From: Prorocentrum cordatum
Taxonomy: Eukaryota > Sar > Dinophyceae > Prorocentrales > Prorocentraceae
DNA length: 64,000 nt
Assembly (NCBI GenBank): GCA_963575745.1
Contig: CAUYUJ010014337.1
Location: forward strand, 182,821-246,820
Direction of reading: 5' to 3'
Both the position numbers and the translations under genes were made by a program. How positions within the stretch are numbered: position 1 is the stretch's first letter; every line of letters begins with the position of its first letter. Shown here piece by piece: positions 21,691-32,725 of this stretch. The notes under the pieces are model-generated. The model did no database searches, was not told the origin of the DNA, and was given only the letters and a program-made list of their open reading frames with translations.

Positions 21691-21919
21691 CCCATAGATG
21701 CGACGAGCCACAATCTCAGGGTAATTCCATGTTGTGGTCGACCACCTACCCGAAAAGCGAGGAAAGAACACTGCGGGGGATGCAACAACTTCCCCTCGCC
21801 AATGGGCACCCCTCCTCCGTGTCTCCGTCACCCTGCTGCGGCGGGGCCGGCTGTCTTGCCTGCGGAGCGGCGTGCTGGGCTGGTGGGGGCGGGCGACAAC
21901 AAACGACGAGGTGAGGGGG

Positions 21920-22032
21920 CAACAGCTCCTCCGCCTCCTCCTCCTCATCCTGCTCCTCCTTTTCCTCCTCCTCCTTCTCCTCCTCCCCTTCCTCCTCCTC
22001 CTCCTCCTCCTCCTCCTCCTCCTCCTCAGCCG
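21920..22032 (+). repeat. (CCT)n microsatellite
   Basis: A pyrimidine tract directly before CAGCCGCCGCC. It could double as the polypyrimidine tract of an acceptor for the Cys-rich gene downstream, but this was not established. Confidence 0.85.
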
Positions 22033-22252
22033 CCGCCACGGCCCAGACACCCGCGAGCGGCCCACCCCCACCCACAGTCAGCACAGATCTTTGACGTGTG
22101 GAACACAGGGCGCTTCGACGGGAACGGGGCCGCTCAGGGCGGCGCAGAGGAATCCCACTCAGCAGTCTGCTACCGAACCCCCGCCGAGTTTATGTCACTT
22201 TCTTGTTTCCTCTTGCATTGCCTGCTGCGCCACACCCGCTTCAACGCCGAGG

Positions 22253-22903
22253 GACGCCGAGTGCAAGGCCGTGGAGGGCATCAACACGGGCCTGCCCATC
22301 GTCTACGACTCCAGCTGCCCCGGCCTGTGCTGCTTCGAGGACCAGCCGTGCTGCTTCGAGGACCAGCCGCGCAGGTACAACAACACGGGCTGCTTCTCCG
22401 CAGCCTTGGCGCAGCTGAAGGTGAGGACGACGCCCACGAACGACGCCGAGTGCAAGGCCGCGAAGGGCATCAACACGGGCTTGCCCATCGTCTACGACTC
22501 CAGCTGCCCCGGCCTGTGCTGCTGCGAAAGCCAGCCGTGCAAGTACAACAACACGGGCTGCTACTCCGCAGCCTTGGCGCAGCAGAAGGTGAGGACGGCG
22601 CCCACGAACGACGCCGAGTGCAAGGCCGTGAAGGGCATCAACACGGGCCTGCCCATCGTCTACGACTCCAATGGCCCCGGCCTGTGCTGCTTCGAGGACC
22701 AGCCGTGCATGTACAACAACACGGGCTGCTACTCCGCAGCCTTGGCGCAGCAGAAGGTGAGGACGACGCCCACGAACGACGCCGAGTGCAAGGCCGTGAA
22801 GGGCATCAACACGGGCCTGCTTATCGTCTACGATTCCAGTCGCCCCTGTTTGTGCTGCTTCGAGGACCAGCCGTGCAGGTACAACAACACGGGCTGCTAC
22901 TGA
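22253..22903 (+). CDS. Cys-rich protein of tandem 56-residue repeats, start unknown
   Basis: Four in-frame repeats start at 22,253, 22,442, 22,610 and 22,778. The period is 168 nt; the first is longer by a 21-nt internal duplication of FEDQPCC. The final repeat runs to a TGA at 22,901-22,903. Each unit reads DAECKAVKGINTGLPIVYDS, then a PGLCCFEDQPC cluster and YNNTGCYSAALAQQKVRT. The repeats are very alike in DNA as well as protein, so they were recently duplicated or homogenised. The cysteine spacing (CC-x5-C then C after NNTG) suggests a disulfide-rich extracellular or secreted module, but no family was recognised. Just upstream is a hydrophobic, pyrimidine-rich stretch, and the first unit follows GAG-G, which could be an acceptor, so the 5' exon is not placed. 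Each unit ends CAGAAG-GTGAGG, a donor-like sequence. Confidence 0.65.
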   Translation, partial: DAECKAVEGINTGLPIVYDSSCPGLCCFEDQPCCFEDQPRRYNNTGCFSAALAQLKVRTTPTNDAECKAAKGINTGLPIVYDSSCPGLCCCESQPCKYNNTGCYSAALAQQKVRTAPTNDAECKAVKGINTGLPIVYDSNGPGLCCFEDQPCMYNNTGCYSAALAQQKVRTTPTNDAECKAVKGINTGLLIVYDSSRPCLCCFEDQPCRYNNTGCY

Positions 22904-23309
22904 GGGGAGAATTGTTGTGTATTATGGGTGGCCAAGATTTGCTGCCACGCTAGAAGCGTATGGTGAGTGAGTGAGTGGGTGAGTGCATAGTGCGTTGTGC
23001 CAGCTCTGGCAGTGTCGATCATGCGTTCTGCGATTTCAGTACAGGCGCGCAGCAGCATCAGATAGTTGGACTTGGGGGTGGTGGGGACGTTGGGAGCGGG
23101 GAGGAGGCGGTGGCGGGACGACCGCTACACTGGGACATCGCCTGAGTCAGGGGCGATTGGCCCGAAGGCCCTAAGCCCCTGCCGTATTCATAACAATTTT
23201 GTTTTCGGGAAGGCCCCGCGCTGCAGCGGGCCGAGAGGCTAAAAAGCCAAGTGTCCCGTAGGCGACCCGTCGATTCGCCGATCTGACGCGCCAGCAGCAA
23301 TAGGTTCGT
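22904..23309. other. Spacer between two plus-strand genes
   Basis: It contains a GAGTGAGTGAGTGGGTGAG repeat (22,963-22,985) and otherwise unique sequence. No gene is supported. Confidence 0.4.
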
Positions 23310-24340
23310 ATGCAGTCGAACCCCAGACAGCTGCCAAGGCTTCCGACTCCGACTCCGACTCCTCCTCCTCCTCCTCGTCCTCGTCCTCGTCCTCCTCCTC
23401 CTCCTCCTCCTCCTCCTCCTCTTCAGGGAAGATGGTGGAGCAGCAGCGACGCGGGACAAAAAGAGGAAGTGGAGGCCGAAGGACAGGAGGGAGGAACCGC
23501 AGGACTACATGGCGCATCGGCAAGGTGAGACAAGGAGGGAGGGAGGGACTGCATCAGACAAGACGCGGGTGGGGTGCAGGATCGACGGACGAAGGGGGGA
23601 CGACGAGAACCAGTGAAGCCAGGCAGCCACTGGAGCCCAGCAGGCACTCGCGCAGACATGCACAGCAGAGTGCAGCCCCACGGACGCGCTCCTCGGGGGC
23701 CCCAAACCGCAGAGGCCGAGCTCCGCACGAGCTCTGGCCGGGCGGAGCTCGACCTCGAGGACGTGCCAGGTCATGGCGCCCCCCGGCCTGGGTTGATCAA
23801 GGGCGAACCCGGTGCCGAAGATCAGATGTGGCCTACAGGCCGCTCGTTCCTTCTAGTCTCCCCAGGGGTCCGACAACGTGCGTCCATACTCATAGCCGTC
23901 CTCCTCCCTCTGATCTTCTTCTGGGTAAGGTGTGTGTGTGTGTGTGTTGTGGGGATACCGAAAAGGTACTGCTACTGCTACTCCCAGGGACCTCTCCTGT
24001 GGTGCGTTCTGACCAGGACTGCAAGGTGAATCCAGCAGTAACGACGAGAGCCCTACAGGAAGCACACAAAGAGGAATACGGGCGGAGGGTAGCGGTATGG
24101 GTGCCGCTTCCTCCTCTGAAGCCCTCCTCCCCCCGACCTCCCTATGCGTGTGGGTGCGAGGTTCGCTCGTCAACAGGCGCGACGTGCGCCGGCGGGGGCC
24201 CGGCAATGCCGCGGTCCTTGCTGCGGCCTATCGTCGGCTGTGCGAGGCGCTGCGCCGCGGGGCGGCCGCGAGGGTCCGCCCCGCTCGCTGCCCCTCTCTG
24301 GCGAGGCGCACGCCGCCGAGGCGGAGGAGGGCAGAACCGC
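23310..24340 (+). CDS. Candidate small membrane protein with micro-exons
   Basis: A chain of short exons joins in phase: 23,310-23,338 (ATG, MQSNPRQLP), 23,427-23,524 (basic, KKRKWRPKDRREEPQDYMA), 23,866-23,924 (VRQRASILIAVLLPLIFFW), 23,988-24,025 (GPLLWCVLTRTA) and 24,177 onward (GNAAVLAAAYRRLCEALRRG), with the 3' end not located before the GGA tract. Introns are 88, 341, 63 and 151 nt with GC, GT, GT and GT donors and AG acceptors before G. The first intron is mostly a CTC microsatellite running into TTCAG. The product would have a basic N-terminal region followed by one hydrophobic helix of about 28 residues, i.e. a single-pass membrane protein. No family was recognised. Every junction fits phase, but the chain was chosen by eye and needs transcript evidence. 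Confidence 0.4.
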
Positions 24341-24344
24341 CGAA

Positions 24345-24530
24345 GAGGAGGAGGAGGACGACGAGGACGAGGATGAGGGAGGAAGCGGGGGGAGGAGGGG
24401 GGGGGACAGGGAAGAGGAGAAGACGGAGGAGGTGGAGGAGGGGGAACAGGAGGGGGAGAGGGAGGAGGAGGAGGAGGAGGAGGAGGAGGAGGAGGAGGAG
24501 GAGGAGGAGGAGGAGGAGGAGGAGGAGCCG
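24345..24530 (+). repeat. (GGA)n microsatellite
   Basis: Interrupted then pure GGA units. The long Glu/Arg and Ser/Pro frames across it are artefacts. Confidence 0.9.
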
Positions 24531-25960
24531 GCGGATCTGCCAACAGGGAGCCTAAAGGCCCCCCGTTGGGCCCGAAAGGGCCCCTTCAGGGACCCTGAAG
24601 AGCCCCTTTTTCTGCAGCCCTCGCTGCCCTCCATGGATCGCCACCCCATCAAGCACCCCGCACATGAAAGAAGGAAAGCGGGTGCTGAGCTATGCAAGGC
24701 CAGAGGCAGCACCAGGCCCGCCTCCCGCCTCCCGCCTCCCGCCTCCCGCCTCCCGCCTCCCGCTCCTCCTCCTCCGCCTCCTCCTCCTCCTCCTCCTCCT
24801 CCGCCTCCTCCACCGAGAAGGACCGACGGTGTGTCAGGCCTTGCCAGAAGGGCAGCCCCAGATCACCGATGCCAGCGCCAGTGGGCGCACCAAACAATGC
24901 GCTGGTCTGCGCCGACCGGACCAGCAGTCCTGTAGGCCTACCACGACATCTTCTCAGAGCTCAGCATGTCTTAAGAACGAATGCGGTGTTCTTAGAGCAC
25001 AAGCCCGATGTTTTCATAGGAGAGCAAGGGTATCGGCCAGACATGTTCGAAGAACATGCCGCGCAGACCGCACAAGAGGCTCTCATAACATTCTATTCGC
25101 TGGGCCTGTAGGCGAGCCCAGGCGCTCCGCCGCTGCTTGAAATTTCGGGCGCGCTCCGCGGTCCCTGGCCCGGCCTGGACCTACTCCGTCCGCGAGGGCC
25201 CTTGCGCCCTGTGGTGCGGGGGGGGGGTGCGCGAGGGCCACAGTCGGGGCGTTGACCTAAGGAACCCTAGATAAGGAACGAGGCCATTTGTTTCCATAAG
25301 TTAAACTTCGATTTCCGATCGACAACATAAGGGAAACCTGAGGCAAGCTGTGAAACACGCGAGGAACGCGGAGCCCCTCCCCAACGAAAACGGTTCCTTC
25401 TTCAGGGCCCCGACTGTATGCTGCTCCCATCGTGCTTCAGAACCACATCCAAGAAATGATGTCAGAGCACCCAAAAAACATCGCGACGGCGTCGAACGAG
25501 TCTCGCCTCCCAGGGCCCGGCACGTGAAAACCCGCACGTTTCGGTACTTTCTTGGTGCTCGAAGTTCTTTCTGGTGGTCAGGGCTAAAATAAGTTGGAAC
25601 ACCCCAAAAAAAAACGAGGGCCGACTGCGCGTCCCGACGTTCGGCCCGTGGGGTGATGAGAGCCAGCAGCGAGCGCGCTCTGGCCCGGCGGAGAGGCATC
25701 GGCCAGCTCGGCCGCGCCTTTTGGGGGCCTCGCGCAGGGGCGGAGCAGGATGAGGGGAGGAGGGAGGCGAGAGGAGGGGGGCGTTTGGAACGGACGTTTT
25801 TGGGACGTCCTGGCAAGCACGGTCGTGCAGATGGGGGGGGGGAGGCACAGGAGCGGCGCAGCCTGATCCCAGCGCTCCCAATCTGGAGAATGGGAGCGCC
25901 CCCCAGCCTCCTCACACCCGCCAGACGGCGTATGGGGTGAGGGCCCCACCACGGTCAGGA
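24531..25960. other. Intergenic: CCGCCTCC repeat and unique sequence
   Basis: A CGCCTCC short tandem repeat lies at 24,718-24,810. The remainder includes a less GC-rich stretch at 24,950-25,100 with a protein-like frame, and a poly-G at 25,218-25,226. No gene could be supported. The frame at 25,020-25,110 lacks start, donor and family match. Confidence 0.4.
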
Positions 25961-25962
25961 TG

Positions 25963-26112
25963 GGGAGGAGGAGGAGGAGGAGGAGGAGGAGGAGGAGGAG
26001 GAGGAGGAGGAAGAGGAGGGGGGGAGGAGGAGGAGGAGGAGGAGGAGGAGGAGGAGGAGGAGGAGGAGGAGGAGGAGGAGGAGGAGGAGGAGGAGGAGGA
26101 GGAGGAGAAGAA
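25963..26112 (+). repeat. (GGA)n microsatellite
   Basis: About 150 bp of nearly pure GGA. Confidence 0.9.
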
Positions 26113-26279
26113 GGTTGACGAGAAGGAACTGCGCGAGAGAAGCGAAGGAGGCAATGTTCGCCACCGTGGCCGGAAGCACGAACCGGAGTTTTCGGGTCCC
26201 CTCGGAAACTCCGATGTGGCATCGTCATACTCTTTAGGAACCGACAGCCCCGAGTTCTAAGCGCTACTGGGCGCTACAA

Positions 26280-26800
26280 GGGCTTGTTGCGTGTTCCGAC
26301 GCTGCTTCTCGGGATGCAAGGAGCCCCAAGACAGGCCAAGAGGGCCCCAAGCGGCTCCCAAGACGGTCCAGCAGGGCCCCGATAAGGCCCAAGATCCCTC
26401 CAAGACGCCCAAGATGGACTCAAGTCGGTCCAAGAGGTCCCCCCAAGAGGGCCCCAAGATGCGAAATGCACTGATTTGTCTAACGTTTTCATAATTTGAC
26501 CCGTTCTCGCATTTGCGACTTCCGACGCTGCAAGACGGCTCCATAAGTCCTCAAGATCTCCCAAAAAGGCCCCTAAGCCGCAAGATGACCTAAGAGGGCT
26601 TCAAGCTGGCCCAGGAGGCCCCAAAGATGGCCCCAAGCGGGCCCCAAGAGGGAGAACTCGCACTGACATGTCGAGCCCCACCACAAAAATGATACCAGAT
26701 ACCGCCAGCAGGCCCATACGAGGCCCCAAAGGCCCCCAAGATGCCCCAAAGAGGCCCCCCAACATCCCGAAACTGCCTAAAAGAGGCTTCGGGCAGGCCT
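26280..26800 (+). repeat. CCCCAAGA-rich degenerate repeat (family K)
   Basis: Loose iterations of GGCCCCAAGAGGGCC and CCAAGATG are interrupted by a conserved phrase, GGGAGAACTCGCACTGACATGTCGAGCC (about 26,650). Equivalents of the phrase are near 28,250 and 45,415. The same CCAAGATGGCC texture fills the 0.9-kb inverted copies at 52.8 and 59.2 kb, so these may be decayed relatives of one element. Confidence 0.6.
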
Positions 26801-26801
26801 C

Positions 26802-26970
<169 letters not shown>

Positions 26971-27307
26971 AGATATCCCCAAAGGCATACAAGACGCCCC
27001 TGACCTACAACCTAATGAAGAGGAATGAAGCTGAGATGGAGGCGGAGGAGACAAACTGGGTGGGAGGACGAGAAAGAGGAGGGTGCTGAGCAGGGGGATG
27101 AAGGGCAAGAGGCTGCCCAAGAGAAAGGCAGAGAAGGACAATTGGAATGAGGAGGGGAGGAGGCGGAGGCGAAGCATGAGCAGGAGAAAACAGTGATGGA
27201 CACAACATCAACCAATTGACGACCCTCCTTGCCAAAGAGAAGGCCAACCACAGTTCTGGAGCGGGAGGTGTTCTCATTCCGCGCTCCCGCAACCAAGGAC
27301 TGCATTA

Positions 27308-27565
27308 CCCGCCGACCCCCGCTTGCCAAGGATGAAAAGGTGTAGGAGGCAGTTGGCTGTCCCCTTCCTCTTTTCCTCTTCTCCAGGGGTTCAACATCAG
27401 ATTATAATTAAGTCGGGCCTGCCCCTCTACAGGGAGAATATTCAAAAATAAACAAAAAATAGTCCAGTGACTATTTTTTGAGTATGTTCTGTCCATTTTG
27501 GTGTATTGTTTGACTATGTTGTATTTTTCGTCGAAAATTCCCCTGGAGGGGGACAGGCCCGACTT
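27308..27565. mobile_element. Family L segment followed by a family M fold-back element
   Basis: 27,308-27,410 (CCGCCGACCCCCGCTTGCCA ... TTGGCTGTCCCC ... CAACATC) matches 48,623-48,730. 27,411-27,565 has inverted ends, GTCGGGCCTGCCCCTCTACA and its complement near 27,545-27,562. Its AT-rich core contains its own hairpin, AATAGTCCAGTGACTATT. The flank 26,971-27,307 is GA-rich without a gene. Confidence 0.55.
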
Positions 27566-27599
27566 GAGATTAGAAGGGGAGGGCCTGGGGAGGAGGGGG

Positions 27600-28430
27600 G
27601 CAGGCGAGCTCCCACGGGCAGCCCCCCAGGCTTCCGAAGGCCTCCAAAAAGACACTCAAACCATGACCCGAGAGAGCCCAAACAGAGCGCCACCACGGCC
27701 CGAGAGAGCGTCGAGACGGCCCAGCAAGGGCTCCCAACTTCGCGCTTAGCGCTGCGCTAAGCGCGAAGTGCGAATAACTTCGCGCTCTCGCGCCGCCTCC
27801 TAGGGGAGAAGAGGAAGATGAGGAATCGGAGCCGAAGCGCGAAGCGCGAATAACTTCGCGCCCTCGAGGGCGCCCTTGCCAAACAGAGCGCCACCACAGC
27901 CCGAGAGAGCGTCGAGACGGCCCAGGGTCGCCCCAAGACTGTCCAAGATGGCTTCGAGACGGCCGACGCGCCTCCAAGACTGCCTAAAGGTGCTCCCGGA
28001 GGACCGCCGAGAAGGCTCCAAGAGGCAAACATCATTCCACCCGTAGGGAAACGTGCATTTTGGCGTGCTCACCATCTACATCTTGGCAACGTCCGGGACG
28101 GCCGAGCGGGCCCTCAAATCTCGTTCCAACAGGGCCCATGAGTCCTCCAAGGGGGGCCCCAAGGCAGCCCAAGAGTTCCCGAAGACGGCCGCAAAGGCCA
28201 ACGGGAAGGCCCAAGAGGCCCCAAGAGGGCCCTACGAGGGGGCCAAGAAGGGGAACACGAACTGAAATGTCAAGCCTTTCTTCCCATGAGGGCCCCAAGA
28301 GCCCCCCTGACGCCCCGAGGCGCCCACAAAAGGCCTCAGGAGGCTCCCAAGGGGCCCCAAGAAGCTCCCAGGAGGCCACGGACTCGGCCTGGGGCCTGGG
28401 GCACGCCGGCCTGAGACAAGGCGTGGCCGA
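27600..28430 (+). repeat. CCAAGA-rich degenerate repeat with CTTCGCGC palindromes
   Basis: Family K texture throughout, with GAACACGAACTGAAATGTC near 28,250. A perfect 15-nt-arm hairpin lies at 27,738-27,768 (CTTCGCGCTTAGCGC arm), and related CGCGAAG phrases are at 27,778 and 27,836. Confidence 0.6.
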
Positions 28431-28739
28431 TCTACCGAACTCCCTGTGGGAGGAATGAGGCTGCCAGGGGGCAGAACCAGACATCATGGCAGTCTCAAGA
28501 AGGCCGCGCGCGCAGAGGAGAAACATACAGAGGAGAACCAGGCGGGGCGGAATACATTTTCAGGAAATAGAGGAACTGATCTCTCCAAGGCGGCGGCTCG
28601 GGCGCCCGTAGAAGAGGAGAGCAGAGGACGAGGAGGACCGACGAGGATGACAGAGGAAGAGCGAGGAGGAGCGAGGCGACGGATGGAGGAAGGAATGGAG
28701 AGAGCAACCATGAGGCAGGGAGAGGGATGGAGAGATAGA

Positions 28740-29185
28740 GAGAGGAAGAGAGAGAGAGAGATAACGATGACATCAAAAAGCGAGAGAGTGAGAGGCAGGG
28801 AGAGAGAGAGTCGTAGAAAGAAAGAGACAGAGTGATATCTATAGCAAACAACAGTAACAGAGACATGGCCATTGGAATGTATTTGAAAATGTCTAAATAT
28901 GAATATCGATAACATGAGAAAGGCAGAAAGAGAGAAAGAGAAAAAGAGAGAGAGAGAGATGATGCGGGACGGACAGTTCGGAGGGAGAGAGTGAGTGAAA
29001 GAGAGAGAAGGAGAGAGAGAGAGAGAGAGAGACAGAGAGAGAGAGAGAGACCGAGAAAGAGAGACAGAGAGAGAGTGAGAGAGAGGGAGAGAAAGAGCCC
29101 GTGGGGAGGGAGGAAGGGAGGTATGGAGAGAGGGGGGAAAGAGAGAGGGAGAGAGAAAAAAAAAACAGCAAACGATAGAAATCAT

Positions 29186-29220
<35 letters not shown>

Positions 29221-29560
29221 GTGAATTATTGACATAAACACACAGAGGGGGGGAGGGAGATAAAGAGAGAACGATAAAGAGATAGGCAGACACACCGACA
29301 TTAACAAAGGCAGAGACCCAGAGAGAGAGAGAGAGAGATAAAGGTACAAACATGATCGGAGAGAACGAAGGGTTATAAGGGAAAGAGCAAGACACCCACA
29401 CCCATGTGCATGTATCATATACTAACACACATAACAAGTGAGGGAGAGATGGAAAAGAAAGAGAGAGAGAGCGAGAGAGGGAGAGACAGAAAGATAGAGA
29501 AGGATAAGCGGAAGGAGGGGCGCGGCGCGGAGGGAGGGAGGATTCGGGGGGAGAAGAAGC
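28740..29560 (+). repeat. (GA)n-rich low-complexity tract
   Basis: GAGAGA interspersed with AAAGAGA and GGGAGA for about 800 bp. The 547-codon minus-strand frame that runs over it (Leu/Ser-rich) is produced by the tract. Confidence 0.9.
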
Positions 29561-29830
29561 GAGATACCCTTCGTGGACGATCGGCTCGTGAAGGCCCCGA
29601 GGGCCAACACGGGCCCCAAGATGCCCAGAATCAACAAAAAAAAACAGCCAGCTCGAATTCATCGCCACGGACTTTGGTTTGGAACCACGACGACAAGCGA
29701 CGGGCGACAACCCACGCATCGAGACTGCGACCATGACGGACCGATACAGGCGACGACGGACGACCATGGGCGCCAAGCACGGACAACCGACGGCGACGGC
29801 GAGCACGAAGACGCCAGACAGCGACGGCCC

Positions 29831-29864
<34 letters not shown>

Positions 29865-30309
29865 CGGTCAGGTCGGCTCTTCGGCGCCGCCCGCAACCAG
29901 CGTGGCCCGTGAGGCTCTCGTGGAAGAAGCAAGAAACTGCGTAAATATGAAAATTTGGAGCTCCGAGAGTTTATGTTGAACCCCGGACGTCGTGGCTTTC
30001 TCATGAGATTGGACCACCAGAGGTCTGGAATCGCTCCCGACGACCAGCTTGTGATCCCGAGTCGCTGTGTTCGACGGCCCTGAGGCCCGGCAAGGGCCCC
30101 GGGAAGCCCGAAACAGCCAAAAACCACCCGTCGTGATGTGATTTCCCCGGCATCCGCCGATGTGATTTTTCAATCCGCGGCCCCAGAGGTCCCTAATCCT
30201 TCCCCGAAGGTGTCCCCGGGCCCGATAACGGGCCCTGGAGGCCGAAATCCCCCCCCCAAAAAAACACCGGATTGAAATAACAAAGAATTCTCGGATCTCT
30301 GGTTTTTCA
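29561..30309. repeat. (CGA)n patch and family B copy
   Basis: ACGACGACG repeats lie at 29,827-29,870. A family B copy at about 30,000-30,140 has TCCCGAGTCGCTGTGTTCGACGGCC and TGAGGCCCGGCAAGGGCCCC. No gene is supported. Confidence 0.5.
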
Positions 30310-30745
30310 CGACGCGAGGGGGTCTGGGTTTATGAAGTTCGTCCTCCTTCGATCTCAGTGCGCGACTGTTCGGTGGCAACTCATGGGGGGTCTGGGTAGC
30401 ATCTTGTCGGCTCTTGGGAACCGATGTGACCGACGCTAATTCGACGCCGGTAGACACTACACCGACGCTAACCGACGCTGAACCGGCGCTATCTCGTCGA
30501 TTCCCCGACGCTAATCGGCGCTAGCGATGCTGAGAACGATATTACCCAGACCCTCGACGTTATGATGTTTTTCGATACATCGACCCTTGGAGGTCTCGAC
30601 CCATTCCCCTGGACCGGCTTTTCATCCCGAGTCGTTGTTCCACAACCCCGGGGGCAGGTAGGGGCCCCCGGAGGCCGAAAATCGCGAACGACCTCCCGTC
30701 ATGATTTCTGTCATTGCCCGAGGGGCTCTGGGTAACAAGGTATAC
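30310..30745 (+). repeat. Family C copy followed by family B copy
   Basis: C: GGTGGCAACTCATGGGG, then GACGCTAACCGACGCT iterations (30,370-30,540). B: CTCGACCCATTCCCCTGGACC through CGTCATGATTTC (30,590-30,710). The same families flank each other elsewhere, so C and B may travel together. Confidence 0.55.
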
Positions 30746-31560
30746 CAGGCTCTCATGACCTGCTTCCGAAGCAGTTTGTCCTCCTTCGATCTCAGTGCGC
30801 GACTGGCCGCGTGCCCACGGGGCGGTGCGCGGCGCCCGCCGCCGCCAAGGGGGGGGGGGGGCGGCGCGCGGCAGGGGAGGGCCGCGGGCAAGACGCCTCT
30901 GGCTGCGCTCCGCCCCCGCTGCCGGACAGGCACCCCTGCCACAACTGCTCGAGGAGAGGCAAGAAGAGGAGGAGGAGGAGGACACGGAGGAGGAGGAGGA
31001 GGAGGAAGAGGAAGAGGAAGAGGAGGAGTCTGGCGCCCAGCCAACGAAATACCGCCCGGAGAGCAGCAACAGCTGCGCAGGAAGGGCACAAAGGGTGACC
31101 ACGTCGCCTGTGAAGACTCGCGGCCCAGCGGTTCCGACGTGGTGCGTTGGGAGCCAACGGCGTCCCAGTCGGAACAACTGGCACGGCATACCGAGGAGCA
31201 CAAGCTCCCCAGCCCTGGGTGGGCACAGGGCCCCTGGGGACTTACGCGGCACGAGCCACCGCCTCCCGAGGAAATGCCGATCCCCGAGGGTCAGATCACA
31301 ACGAAATGACCGCACAGGCGCCGCCACCCGCCTTCACCCGCAGGGCCAGGCTGAGACTGCGGGCGTGCTGGCGTGCTACACCCCACGACGGGAGACCCGT
31401 CGATACAGGTTTCGCAACGTCCACCCCGAGCCCCAGAGCCCGCAATTCCAGATAAATCGGCTGGTTGCACCCCGCCCAACCTGCAAATGAAGTGCCGTGT
31501 ACAGTGTGCCCCGAGGGTACTCGGCACTGACACCATGAAAACAGGTGCCAGGCCTCACCC
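30746..31560. other. Interval with competing long open frames, not called
   Basis: Both strands are open for 150-250 codons around a short GGA tract (30,962-31,026). The plus frame to 31,490 is Arg/Pro/Ser-rich, and minus frames look partly protein-like (NQPIYLELRALGLGVDVAKP near 31,450). Nothing decides between them: no domain, no clear splice sites, mixed codon bias. Confidence 0.3.
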
Positions 31561-31690
31561 TGGGGGCGGCGGAGGAGGAGGAGGGGGAGGAGGGGGGGGA
31601 GGAGGAGATGGAGGAGGAGGAGGAGGAGGAGGAGGAGGAGGAGGAGGAGGAGGAGGAGGAGGAGGAGGAGGGGGAGGGCGAGGAGAAGGA
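31561..31690 (+). repeat. (GGA)n microsatellite
   Basis: GGA iterations with G-rich interruptions. Confidence 0.9.
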
Positions 31691-31976
31691 GAGGGACGGG
31701 GAGCCTGTTCGCTTCGAGGTTCGAGGCTTTCTGGCGTTTTCGTCGGGCCTCGGCAAATCTCCAGCCTCGGCAGGGTGCCCGGATCGTCCCAAGCGGCCGC
31801 CGGAGAGCCCAGTTGTGACCAGGAACCTTAGGGTTCGGGCCGACCCTGAGACCCTGAGACACAACGGGCGAGTTCGCCATCTTTCTGGCCCCGAGATCCT
31901 GACAGGGCGATCTGGCTAAGAAAATGCAGAATTGTCACGGTGTTACAAGCTTCCCGCGTCGTCGGATCTCGACTAG

Positions 31977-32351
31977 AGAGGGGAGCTCACCCCGGAAGAG
32001 GCAAAGCATGTTGCTGAAGGGTTGACGGCTTACGAATATTGCCTGGATTCGGGCGGCTCTGAGCACTTCATGGCCGTGCTCAGCAAACTTCGTCGTCAGT
32101 CGCGGTTCGCCGTTGAAGGCGTGCCTCGTTGTGTCGAGACCACGTCTGGGTCTCGTGCTGGCAACGCGCTCGGTGACTCTGTGTTTCTGCTGGCTTTCAA
32201 TCCTGTAATGCATGCTGTTGAAGACAGTCTTCGCGCTGAAGCCCCCCCTGCACGAGACATCGGCCGAACCCTCCTTGCCGCGGTTCGGCAAAATTGGGGA
32301 GGCGAACGTCGGCAGTGCCGTGGTCGTGCTGGGGCCAGCAGGTTGCGTTGA
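31977..32351 (+). pseudogene. Reverse-transcriptase fragment of a non-LTR retrotransposon (probable)
   Basis: An open frame of 124 codons with no credible ATG (the frame opens after a TAG). It includes VAEGLTAYEYCLDSGGSEHF, then LRRQSRFAVEGVPRCV and TTSGSRAGNALGDSVFLLAF. The last phrase resembles the TxGxRxGDxLxDxxF signature of dinoflagellate LINE-type reverse transcriptases, just before the palm strand that carries the catalytic Asp pair. That catalytic motif is not seen downstream: the frame ends and fold-back repeats begin. It is best read as a 5'- and 3'-truncated remnant. The family call rests on a remembered pattern, not a search. Confidence 0.5.
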
Positions 32352-32359
32352 CGACTTCG

Positions 32360-32725
32360 CTGACTGCATCGAGCCGTATCGCCGATGCATCGTCGATGCG
32401 GCGCGATCCTCTGACCCCATCTGCTCGGACCCCATTCTGGGCCACAGCAGTGAATCCCCAGAAGGGTCTGTGGAGGCCTTCTAGATGGGTCGAAGTGGAT
32501 GGGGTCGGAGGATCGCGCCGCATCGCCACGACATCAACGATGCATCAACGATGCATCAGCGATGCATCAGCGATGCGCCAGCGACTCATCGTCGACGTGG
32601 GCGATGCATCGGCAACGTCGACGTGAAGGAAATCGGGCTCCGCATCGAGCCACATCGCCGATGCATCGGCGATGCGGCGCGACCCTCCCACCCCCTCGAC
32701 TCGGACCCCATCTAGGAGGCCCAGA
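32360..32725. mobile_element. Family J fold-back elements, two overlapping copies
   Basis: Inverted ends GGCCTTCTAGATGGGTCGA / TCGGACCCCATCTAGGAGGCC flank a core of iterated GCATCGCCGATGCATCGGCGATGC. One copy runs about 32,475-32,725. A second half-copy (32,365-32,445) precedes it. More copies are at 43,014 and 43,345. Confidence 0.65.

Noticed and set aside
28484-30127. 547-codon minus-strand open frame
   Set aside because: It runs over the GA tract and is Leu/Ser/Pro-rich. The frame is a product of low complexity, with no domain.
30795-31490. 231-codon plus-strand frame
   Set aside because: A competing minus-strand frame is equally good. There is no domain, and the Glu-rich part is a GGA tract.
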